Source: Reticulitermes lucifugus (Eukaryota; Arthropoda; Insecta; Blattodea; Rhinotermitidae). Taken from it: 26,185 bases of DNA. Where the stretch lies: the NCBI GenBank assembly GCA_026260175.1, contig JAKCWW010000858.1:59885-86069 (forward strand), in the 5' to 3' direction. Positions within the stretch are counted from its first letter, which is position 1; each line of letters starts with the position of its first letter. Shown here piece by piece: positions 19,590-26,185 of this stretch. A model generated the notes under the pieces. It saw only the letters and a list, made by a program, of their open reading frames with translations, did no database searches and was not told where the DNA came from. The position numbers and the translations under genes are program-made.

Positions 19590-19730
19590 ATCGTCAACAC
19601 AAAGTTTTATCAGTTTTATTGCTGGCTGCATGTATCATTCTTCCGCCAATACTTTGAGCCAGATGAATCCAGTTCATACCCTCACTGCCAATTTTTTAAA
19701 TGTCATGTTACACACGTAATATCATGAACA
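19590..19730 (-). mobile_element. LINE-1 copy g: 3' coding end, minus strand
   Basis: On the minus strand the sequence gives NMTFKK and, after a one-base shift, IGSEGMNWIHLAQS. This corresponds to the NIKM..K..G.EGxDWIHLAQD block of the other copies. The continuation has decayed beyond recognition. At its high-coordinate side it is directly followed by a plus-strand SINE-3 tail at 19732. Confidence 0.65.
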
Positions 19731-19731
19731 T

Positions 19732-19835
19732 AGGATTTGTGGTGGACAGAGTCGTACCGGGAAAGGTTATTCTCCGAGAACTCAGTTTTCCTCCCTATCA
19801 GCATCATTCCACCATTGCTCCATGCCCGAATTTTA
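19732..19835 (+). mobile_element. SINE-3 3' part
   Basis: 'ggatttgtggtggacagagt' 'cgtaccgggaaaggtta' 'gaactcagttttcctccc' and 'catcattccaccattgctcc' align with the body of the full SINE-3 copy at 22539-22705. The tRNA-like head is absent. Confidence 0.8.
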
Positions 19836-19867
19836 TTACCGTATTTTCGACGCTACACTATCATTGC

Positions 19868-19950
19868 AATTGATTAGCTAATTAACTGACTGAATAACTA
19901 ACAACTAATCTAACTGACTTAATAACTAATCTAAATCATTGACTAACTTC
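19868..19950. repeat. Degenerate (TAACTGAC)-type tandem tract
   Basis: Irregular repetition of TAACTGACT, TAACTAA and AATCTAA words over about 80 bp. Confidence 0.65.
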
Positions 19951-19969
19951 ATGGAGCAGAGTTTTTCTT

Positions 19970-20110
19970 GAGATCCTAATAATTCCTCGGCTAGTCGGGA
20001 AATTCTCCATATTTTATGGAACCCGACCCCTTGTTCGGAAGAGGCCGTCACTTGTCCGTGTCCTCAGCCAGATCAGTCTAGTTCACGCCAACTTCGTTAC
20101 AGAAAGCGTC
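19970..20110 (-). mobile_element. LINE-1 copy h: 3' end with 3' UTR, minus strand
   Basis: The minus strand reads 'gactgatctggctgaggaca' 'cggacaagtgacggcctctt' then 'gggtcgggttccataaaata' 'tggagaatttcccgactagc'. These match the D-L-A-Q-D-R coding block and the 'gttccataaaatgtagggaa' UTR start of the plus copies. Only the last roughly 30 codons and the UTR are left, with frameshifts. A (TC)n tract lies about 20 bp beyond its 5' truncation point. Confidence 0.75.
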
Positions 20111-20129
20111 GTTAAACAAAACACCTCTT

Positions 20130-20153
20130 TCTCTCTCTCTCTCTCTCTCTCTC
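20130..20153. repeat. (TC)12 microsatellite
   Basis: Perfect TC/CT run next to the 5' end of the minus-strand LINE-1 fragment. Confidence 0.97.
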
Positions 20154-20992
20154 CTTTCAGTGACATGAACAGATTATATGCTGTCTTCTCTGCTGAGAAA
20201 TATTTCAGCACATTACAACGTTATACTAGATTATTATTTATACTAGATTAATGTAACTATCTTGTACTTTGTGAATGTCGCTAATTACATTATTAATCCA
20301 GTTACGGCGTTGTTCATATCCGGGCCGGTTAGCAGAGTATCCATCCTGAAATCCTATTACTGGCTAATGATTAGGCCTCCGTAATATAGAGTGAGGCATG
20401 AATATCAGTGTACAGGTAGAGTATCACCAGGTTTCTGATTAACCGTACAGCCTGGTTATATATAAAAGGACACAATTCCTGCCCCAAACAAAACACTTTT
20501 GTCTCTGTTAACAAGATCAGCTCGTCAATGCTGCGAAGGGAAATCATCAGTGTCTTTCATAGAATAATTCCAAACACATAAATACAATTCATGTTTAAGG
20601 ATACAGACTCTATTAACGTTTAAACAGGTCGTGTACATTATAGCCACTGTGATTTAAAGCATTACTTAAGCGCAGATTTCTCTTCATGCGCGAATTCTAG
20701 AAACCCGTGTTGTAAATTAGCATTTAATTAAATAGATGTTGTTTCTTAATTCAGAAATGGGCAGCTAGAACAAACAAAGCCAGGGTTGCATAAGTCAGAG
20801 GGATCTTCCGTCTTCCCGAGCTCTTTCTATTCCCTACTGTAAGCTGAGTTCTGCAGTAAATTCTTCGCGTTTTATATAAATTGCACCAGAACGAAGGAAA
20901 CGTAAGGCATCTTTATTAAAATTATATTGATTTCATTTTAACTTGATATCTTAAGTGTTACTTGTTCAATTTTGCTCCTGGGACAAAAATGT
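20154..20992. other. Unassigned AT-rich DNA
   Basis: No gene or repeat recognised. Confidence 0.5.
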
Positions 20993-21017
20993 AATTCAAT
21001 TCAATTCAATTCAATTC
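20993..21017. repeat. (TTCAA)n pentanucleotide, 3' tail of LINE-3
   Basis: Five TTCAA units. On the minus strand it is (TTGAA)n immediately after the AATAAA-containing 3' UTR of LINE-3. Confidence 0.92.
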
Positions 21018-21357
21018 TAGTTTATTAATGTGCCGAATCAACAGCCAGAAGGCCAATTACAGAAACAGCACAACATACAAATACAAATAACAACGGACAA
21101 TATACAAAACAAAAATAAAACAAACACAACCAAAACAAATAAATAAACAAACAATAACTTTCTTAGATAATTAATAAGAACACCTTAAAGTAATGTAATA
21201 AAGTATTACATCTAAGTGTAACAAATTCCCTTCTGAAAACATCCATATGATTACAAATAGAATTTGCCGCAGTTACACACCGGCCGGAGGGACAATTTTT
21301 AAAATATGAGCTAACATGAAACAAAGAAAAGTCTCGGAGGTTCCGAGTGGGAAGTCG
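21018..21357 (-). mobile_element. LINE-3: C-terminal coding end plus 3' UTR of a non-LTR retrotransposon
   Basis: On the minus strand a frame of about 64 codons is open from 21357 to a TAA at 21163-21165. It reads PTRNLRDFSLFHVSSYFKNC, then PSGRCVTAANSI and D-V-F. The pattern R-N-x-R-D-F..F..C-P-S-x-R-C-x-x-A-A-N-x-I is one I associate with the extreme C-terminus of insect jockey-type reverse transcriptase proteins, where cysteine-rich closing segments follow the RT domain. There is no start codon. The fragment is 5'-truncated exactly at the (TAA)n tract. A 3' UTR of roughly 140 bp follows with a polyadenylation-type AATAAA (plus-strand tttatt at 21021-21026) and then the (TTGAA)n tail. The absence of stops in the coding remnant suggests moderate age. 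It is easy to miss because there is no ATG. Confidence 0.65.
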
Positions 21358-21401
21358 TTAATAATAATAATAATAATAATAATAAAATAATAATAATAAT
21401 A
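21358..21401. repeat. (TAA)n microsatellite
   Basis: TAA/AAT repeats with one A insertion, abutting the truncated 5' end of LINE-3. Confidence 0.97.
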
Positions 21402-21849
21402 TACCCTTCACAACAGAAGACTTTATTTCGATGCTTTATTTCTTTCTTCTGTTTATTCAGGTTTAAAGTGTTGTTCTTCTCTTTTGGATGCTGCTGGTAT
21501 TCGAGTTCTTCCTCGTAATTTTAGAAACTCGTCCCTATTTACTGCTACTTGTAAAAACTCTCAGTCTGCTACATGTGTTTCGGCTGCCAACCGTGTGTGC
21601 ACAGACATCGATATCTTTAGGACACCCATTATTTCTTTAAAACAGATTTTGCGCTAGTCTGTGATATTTTTAAATCAACTTATCTGTGTTTTTTAGGGTA
21701 TAGGAGTTTTTCCCCAGTACTTCTTTTATATTTCTCTTTTCCTGCAATAACTAAGGGATAGTTTTTTATACGTCAGTTACTAAGATTGTATAGCGTCAAT
21801 GGTAGGTGAATAGATATGAGTAGGTAGCGTTCATGTAATTATTTATATT
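21402..21849. other. Unassigned DNA with a possible fold-back-type motif
   Basis: Around 21571-21634, 'ctacatgtgtttcggctgcc' is followed by 'catcgatatctttaggacac'. This weakly parallels the TTTCGG...ATCTTNAGG motif of other repeats here. Nothing else was recognised. Confidence 0.4.
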
Positions 21850-21981
21850 GACAGGTGAAAATCGAAGTACTCGGACAAAGCCTTTCCCAATGCCACTTTG
21901 TTAACCACATATACAGCGTGGACTGGCCTGGGATCGAACCCGAGCCCCCTCGTTGAGAGGGCAGCGAATAACAGCCTGGCA
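21850..21981 (-). mobile_element. SINE-3, minus strand
   Basis: The minus strand reads 'ccctctcaacgagggggctc' 'gggttcgatcccaggccagt' 'ccacgctgtatatgtggtta' 'acaaagtggcattgggaaag' and 'gagtacttcgattttcacct' 'gtca'. This matches the plus copy at 22539-22705, including the perfect B box GGTTCGATCC. The A-box region has decayed. The 3' end is cut at the GTCA word, before the 'tccattccagcggtgctcc' block. Confidence 0.82.
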
Positions 21982-22538
21982 ATAGTGTTACTGTTCTGAA
22001 TTCTCCTATAGTTTCTTGTGTTTGTGTCTTAGAACCGTATAAATATTTATGATTTGAAAAGGATGAGAGCTTAAGAATGATTAATTTCTTTCGTTCGGAA
22101 AGAGTCTGAATTGAAATACTTGGAGCCACTTAGCTCTAATGAAACTTACTCATTTGGAATTAATTTGAACGTAGAGTCGGTACGTTCCTTCTTACACTTT
22201 CACGAATAATTTTAGTTTGGGGTCTGTAGGTGGTTATCAACAATCCGGAGGAACACACTCAGACCACTGATGTGAAAACTTCAGAAATTGGATCTGAAAG
22301 ATAGTGGCATTTGGATTTATGAATTTTTGTAAGAAAGAAGAGAACAACGGCCAATTCATATAAATAACACAAGATCAAACAACTCTTGAAAAAATAAAAC
22401 GTAAAAGAGTGAGATTAAAAATAGCCACCACAATAATATACCGTCCAGCTATGTTGATTTATTATGCGAATAGTTAGATGTGTGTGATGGAACAAACACT
22501 CCAAGAAAGAAATGTTTCTAAAGGTTTCCATCCGTCCG
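21982..22538. other. Unassigned AT-rich DNA
   Basis: Between two SINE-3 copies in opposite orientation. No gene. Confidence 0.5.
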
Positions 22539-22705
22539 TGCCATGGCTCAGGCGGCTAGTCGCCGGCCTCTCACCGCGGAGGCCTGGGTTCGATCCTGGG
22601 TCAGTCCATGTGGGATTTGTGGTGGACAAAGTGGCACTGGGACATGTTTTCCCCCTAGTACTTCGGTTTTCCCCTGTCAGTTTCATTCCAGCGGTGCTCC
22701 ATTAG
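22539..22705 (+). mobile_element. SINE-3, full-length head and body
   Basis: The tRNA-like head is 'ccatggctcaggcggctagt' 'cgccggcctctcaccgcgga' 'ggcctgggttcgatcctggg'. A box (TGGCTCAGGCGG) and B box (GGTTCGATCC) are both excellent. The body is 'gatttgtggtggacaaagtg' and its tail ends 'tttcattccagcggtgctcc'. It could in principle be transcribed by pol III. Chance frames on both strands of 60-75 codons come from this SINE. Confidence 0.88.
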
Positions 22706-23035
22706 AAGGAAAAACGAAAAAAGGATAATCTTCATCACAGCGTTGCACAATAAGCCTCAAGGCTGCGGTGCGTCCGTAGCATCTGCTGAAGGGCCCTTAA
22801 AAAGGTTTCCATCACTTGAAAGTTACTGGATCGTATCACTGTCCAGTGAATTTCTAAATTTTACAGTCGTGTTTCTTATCAAATATAAAGTTCTACAAAA
22901 AAGTCACCCGAAACGTCACAATCATCCCACAGACAGACAATATAACGCTTTGACGGCTGAAATACACGTGAGCGTGTTTGAAGAATCACTTAATGCATCA
23001 TGAAAAAGATACTCCGTCTCCATTATAGGGACCAA
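22706..23035. other. Unassigned DNA
   Basis: An 86-codon plus frame (22743-23003) has no recognised features. Confidence 0.5.
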
Positions 23036-23345
23036 TCGGAATGTTATTTTGGTAATGAAATTAAGGACGATAAAAAACGATGGGCACGTCCGAGGGAGAA
23101 GAAAAATGCTTACAGCGTTTTGGTGGGGAAATCTGAAGGCTTAAGCTTGGATTGAGAATAATAATGAAACGGCTCTTAAGGGAAGAGGATTGGAAAGCGT
23201 TGACTGGATTCATTTGGTTTAGGATAGGAAGAAGTGGAGGGCTGTTGTGCACACGGCAATGAACCTTCGGATTGTATCATATTTGGTTAAATTCTTAAAG
23301 AACTGCGGAAAGGTTAGTTTCTCAAGAAGGGCACTGATCCACTGA
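23036..23345 (+). mobile_element. LINE-1 copy d: 3' end
   Basis: Translation gives NVILVMKLR near 23040, then RWARPREKKNAYSVLVGKSE (23068-23130). After a degraded RPRRRW-like part it gives ESVDWIHLV, stop, DRKKWRAVVHTAMNLRI (about 23195-23270). The 3' UTR word 'gttagtttctcaagaagggc' follows. It is the clearest copy for the upstream KNAYxVLVGKxEG block. Stops and frameshifts show it is dead. The antisense short frame at 23061-23252 is its shadow. Confidence 0.85.
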
Positions 23346-23864
23346 GTTCTTAGCTTCTTTGGTAAGAGAAATAATTGTTTGTTCTTAGAAGCATAAGAAT
23401 CTTAGGTACGAATATGTGTGAATAAAATATAGATGTTGTAGTATTCATTCTGGTTGTACATATAGTAACCGTTGAGATTTAAAGGTTTAAATTAGTTCAA
23501 GGATGATTAAACACTGTATCAACTGTACGTGGTATGAAGCTTCTTGAAGGAAGGGTATGATGCTTGTTAATGACATTTTCGAAGGATTTATTAGCCGTTA
23601 TTTACAAAGGAAGGCCTCATATGGAAACCATATCTGTCCATCACCTTAACCGCTGGATAGATTTTCCGGATTCGATGTTATTCTGACTAAAATGTGTTGG
23701 GAATTACGATTTGGAAGCTTACTGGCCCGTAATAAGGAACATTTCCGTGGGAAGTGGTTCCGTGTCACCACTGCAAGGTGTGCGGATGTGTGAGACGACC
23801 TCCTTATTAGAGGGTATCTGGGAATGTATTGAAAGGGCAGTCGCGGACAGCCGACAAGGGATCG
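23346..23864. other. Unassigned DNA between LINE-1 copies d and e
   Basis: No recognisable gene. Part of a 150-codon minus frame (23646-24098) lies here, but its other half is antisense LINE-1 sequence, so the frame is not a gene. Confidence 0.5.
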
Positions 23865-24070
23865 TCCTCCAGCTGGGAGGATGAACGAGGGGCTAATATT
23901 AGGATAGAGGTCAGAGAAATGAAGTTGAAGGAGTTGGACTGGATTGATCTGTCTCAGGCCAGTGACAAGTAGTGGGCTGTTGTAAACACAGTAATAAATC
24001 TTAGGGTTTGCAAGCAGTGCGGGGAATTTCTTGTTTAGCTGAGGAAGGACTCTGCTCCACAGAAAATGAA
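23865..24070 (+). mobile_element. LINE-1 copy e: 3' end
   Basis: Around 23870 the sequence 'cctccagctgggaggatgaa' corresponds to the RPRRRWEDN block. It is followed by 'ctaatattaggatagag' (NIRIE), then KELDWIDLSQASDK, stop, WAVVNTVINLRV (about 23928-24008). The 3' UTR 'gtgcggggaatttcttgttt' 'agctgaggaaggactctgct' follows. One in-frame stop replaces the usual tryptophan-side codon. Confidence 0.85.
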
Positions 24071-24659
24071 GATGACAGAGATGATGAATGGATATCATTT
24101 TACTTCAGGTTTAATTGAACTTTGAAATCGCAAATCAGATTGTATGAACAGAAAACAATTAAGTTTAATAAAGTGGCAACGACGATTTTGGGCGTTCTGT
24201 GTATTGCGGTATGGAGTATTCCAATTTTTCACCCACATTTACAGGCCTGTTTTCACTTAATATTCCGCAACTAAATTTCGATTCTGTCTGCTGTTTGTAG
24301 GCCTATACACGAAACGTAATCTGTGCTTGAGGGTAGTGATGTCCTCAAGGTTGCGTATATAGGGCGATTCTTATAACAAACCATAAATATAAGTCAGGGT
24401 CGTGTTCTAGTAAAATACAGCCAGACAATTCCTACAGGTATATGGCTGTAAGCTCTTGTAGTGAGAATGGGAGGCATTAGAAAATCGAATGAAACAACTA
24501 ACGCTGTATTTTGTGGTCGCGTTTTATTACTACACTTATCATATTTCAGCATACCGGAACCTTAATTTTGATAAAATATTTGCGCAATTGCTGAAAATCC
24601 AGTATTTAGTTTGGATATGTAACTGAGCCCTCTGACACCAAGAATTTCAGATGCGCTGG
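24071..24659. other. Unassigned DNA, possibly the 3' part of a decayed transposon
   Basis: Lies downstream (in transposon orientation) of the transposase remnant. I could not identify a terminal inverted repeat. Confidence 0.4.
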
Positions 24660-24689
24660 AGAATTCCGGACGTGTCTTATTGTCACCTC

Positions 24690-24960
24690 CGCTTTAACCA
24701 AAGACAAAACTGGTCCCTTGTGTTGAATTTTCCTGTAAACTGTGCCGTTTAGATTGCCCCAAAGTGAGGAGACTGCAGGAGTGAAGTCGGGAAATCGGGG
24801 AGGTCAAAAAACTAGTTAATTTCGTCCTGTTTATCGATGTGGTTACGAGAGTCTGATACTGCTTTATGTTGCGGATAAAATGGATTAGAAGCTCCATCGT
24901 GCATAGACCACACAGTTGCTAGTTGCTGACATCCGCCAGTATTTGATGTAATTTTTCCGT
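24690..24960 (-). pseudogene. Tc1/mariner-like (DDE) transposase remnant
   Basis: Two catalytic-region motifs sit in order on the minus strand. First comes TVWSMHDGASNPF (about 24877-24916), matching the W-F-M-H-D-G-A-P-P-H-F motif whose aspartate is the second catalytic residue. After a frameshift, TGRN, stop, LVF, stop, PPRFPDFTPAVSSLWGNLNG then TVYRK (about 24730-24828) matches the R-W-I-G-R..W-P-P-R-S-P-D-L-T-P-x-D-F-F-L-W-G family motif. Its SPD aspartate is the third acidic residue, kept here as FPD. The spacing between motifs is about right for the IS630-Tc1-mariner group. Frameshifts and several stops make it non-functional. A 67-codon frame spanning it is in a mixed frame and is not the real reading. 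The first catalytic D region and the DNA-binding domain were not found. Confidence 0.7.
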
Positions 24961-25566
24961 CTCTTTATGTTGGTAAAAAAGCAATTGAAACTACATATTT
25001 ATAGGAATTTTCTGATTTATTTTACGAGCAGAATACGATCCATTTACAAGCGGCTAATTTTCAAGACACTTATGTCCACTTTTCACAAAAACTGAAATTT
25101 GATTACACAAAAGTGAAAGATAAACACCTTGTTTGATAAAGCAGAAATTACGTAATATACAGTGCCGGAACCAACGGACATTTGACTGCAGTACTTATGT
25201 CTAGTACTGTAGGTCCGATCGTGCACGTTGTACCATTGATAACTCAGTTTTTGCTGTAGTAGTGTTAGAGGCTTTGAAAGGCAGTTCCTCATGTTTATTT
25301 CAGCTAATTAAGTTTCACTCCATATTCATGTTGTATGAATTAAATTATATTTGTCTCTTTCCCTCTGTCCCTCTCTTTCGTTTACTTTAGTGTTGAATAT
25401 CTGCTCCTTTCTCCCCTTCTCTTATCTTCCACATCGTATCTGGAATGTAAGCAAGTGACGACTGCTCTGACATTCAGTATTTATGAAACCACAAGCAGTC
25501 CGACATATGGCGCAAGTTAATACCTTTATTGAGATGGAATTAAACAACTGTAGGATGGCGGTACTT
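24961..25566. other. Unassigned AT-rich DNA
   Basis: May hold unrecognisable 5' remains of the transposase element. No gene is supported. Confidence 0.45.
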
Positions 25567-25775
25567 CGAACGCCTAGGCGTAGATTCGAGGATAATATTA
25601 AGATGGATTTTAAGAAACAGGATGAGGGAGATGTGGACTGAATTTATGTGGCTAAGAATAAAGAAGAATGGCGGGCTCATAACACGGAAATTTGTCTTTT
25701 GTTTCCATAAATTATGGTGAATTTCTTGACTGCCTTAGTCAATATAAACTTCTCAAGGACTCTACTTCGTCGATG
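25567..25775 (+). mobile_element. LINE-1 copy f: 3' end, best reading frame
   Basis: A single frame reads RTPRRRFEDNIKMDFKKQ, then DEGDVD, stop, IYVAKNKEEWRAHNTEI (25569-25698). The 3' UTR 'cataaattatggtgaatttc' 'ttgactgccttagtc' then 'cttctcaaggactctact' follows. Only one stop interrupts about 43 codons, in place of the tryptophan of the DWI block. The frame is otherwise intact, although the expected N-L-R-V-P ending has changed to CLLF. Confidence 0.87.
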
Positions 25776-26014
25776 TGCTTATTTAGTTACATTATAGCGG
25801 TACAATGAAAGAAATGTGAGGATGAATATGCATACAGAAACAATCAGTAGCTCGGAAGGAAATCAGGTGGAAAATTAAAGAGTTAACGAGTAGGCGAATT
25901 CAATTAAAATTATTTAGTTAATTAAAGTGTGTTTCAATATTTTCATTTTATTTTAATGGACTTTCCGACGAATGACTGTAATCTAACCATGTGACTAGAA
26001 TCTTGCATACAAAT
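25776..26014. other. Unassigned AT-rich DNA
   Basis: Short gap between LINE-1 copy f and the terminal SINE-1. Nothing recognised. Confidence 0.5.
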
Positions 26015-26185
26015 TGCGGATAGCGTAGTCGGTATAGCGACTCGCTACGGGCTGGACGGTCCGTGGATCGGATCCCGTTGGGGGCGAGATTTTCAGCACC
26101 CGTCCAGACCGGCCCTGGGGTTTACCCAGCCTCCTGTACAATGGGTACCGGGTCATTCTCGGGGGTAAAGCGGCCGGGGCGTGGC
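26015..26185 (+). mobile_element. SINE-1, cut by the window end
   Basis: The head is 'gcggatagcgtagtcggtat' 'agcgactcgctacgggctgg' 'acggtccgtggatcggatcc'. The body is 'cacccgtccagaccggccct' 'ggggtttacccagcctcctg' 'tacaatgggtaccgggtcat' 'ggggtaaagcggccggggcg'. The A box is intact and the B box is near-intact (GGATCGGATCCC). It appears the least decayed of the SINE-1 copies here. The tail is expected beyond 26185. Confidence 0.87.

Noticed and set aside
20130..20160. Polypyrimidine tract plus CAG as an intron 3' splice site (ctctctcctttcag)
   Set aside because: It looks like a splice acceptor, but the following sequence has no open conserved exon, and the tract is a (TC)n microsatellite by a LINE-1 fragment.
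22539..22612. Possible tRNA gene (good A and B boxes)
   Set aside because: The head continues directly into a repeated SINE body that also occurs at 19732 and 21850, and no clean acceptor stem closes it. The same reasoning applies to the SINE-2 head at 18766.
23646..24098. 150-codon minus-strand frame
   Set aside because: Its first half is the antisense of LINE-1 copy e (the GLRQINPVQ part is antisense of the DWIDLSQ block), so it is a shadow frame.
1..26185. CRISPR array, prophage, bacterial operon or integrated virus
   Set aside because: There are no spaced direct repeats of the right form, no dense gene arrangement and no viral protein signature. Everything recognisable is an insect-type retroelement, SINE or DNA-transposon remnant.

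Overview
This window looks like intergenic, repeat-laden DNA from an insect nuclear genome, probably Blattodea (termite or cockroach). It is AT-rich, has no frame longer than about 180 codons, carries one 50-base run of N, and is dotted with microsatellites. At least three families of tRNA-headed SINE and several 5'-truncated non-LTR retrotransposon ends are present. The order-level guess rests on my memory that several repeat-derived peptide signatures (for example EDGxxxLxRNVGN and RPNSWxMMM) recur in termite and cockroach assemblies. I could not run a search to confirm it. I found no host protein-coding gene, rRNA or functional tRNA.

Layout. 1-4200: a (CA)n tract, two SINE-1 scraps, a long (AT)n tract abutting a LINE-1 3' end, a second LINE-1 end at 3.9 kb, and otherwise unassigned DNA. 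4200-5410: a SINE-like element ending in (CAGA)n, then a near-complete SINE-1. 5410-9920: mostly unassigned AT-rich DNA with low-complexity tracts and a GC-rich hairpin. 9920-10490: the most structured locus, a SINE-1 copy split by a fold-back element (about 62-bp terminal inverted repeats around three 60-bp tandem units). 11.4-12.8 kb: LINE-1 end, SINE-2 with the assembly gap, a 14-bp tandem repeat, and SINE-1. 13.4-15.6 kb: a dispersed-repeat arm, a G-rich tract and a LINE-2 C-terminal coding fragment on the minus strand. 17.2-20.2 kb: SINE-1, a hairpin-bearing repeat, SINE-2, two minus-strand LINE-1 ends and a SINE-3 tail. 21.0-22.7 kb: a LINE-3 C-terminal fragment with 3' UTR (minus) and two SINE-3 copies. 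23.0-25.8 kb: three LINE-1 ends and a decayed Tc1/mariner-like transposase. A SINE-1 copy is cut off by the window end at 26185.

How the parts relate. These are independent insertions and not a working system. 'LINE-1', 'SINE-1' and so on are working names for this window only, not database families. LINE-1 has eight recognisable 3' ends (six plus, two minus), all 5'-truncated and broken by stops or frameshifts, as expected from target-primed reverse transcription followed by decay. SINE-1 has nine copies or fragments, all on the plus strand. The best target for follow-up is the fold-back element nested in a SINE at 10.0-10.3 kb, together with the short TTTCGG...ATCTTNAGGG motif it shares with other repeats here.
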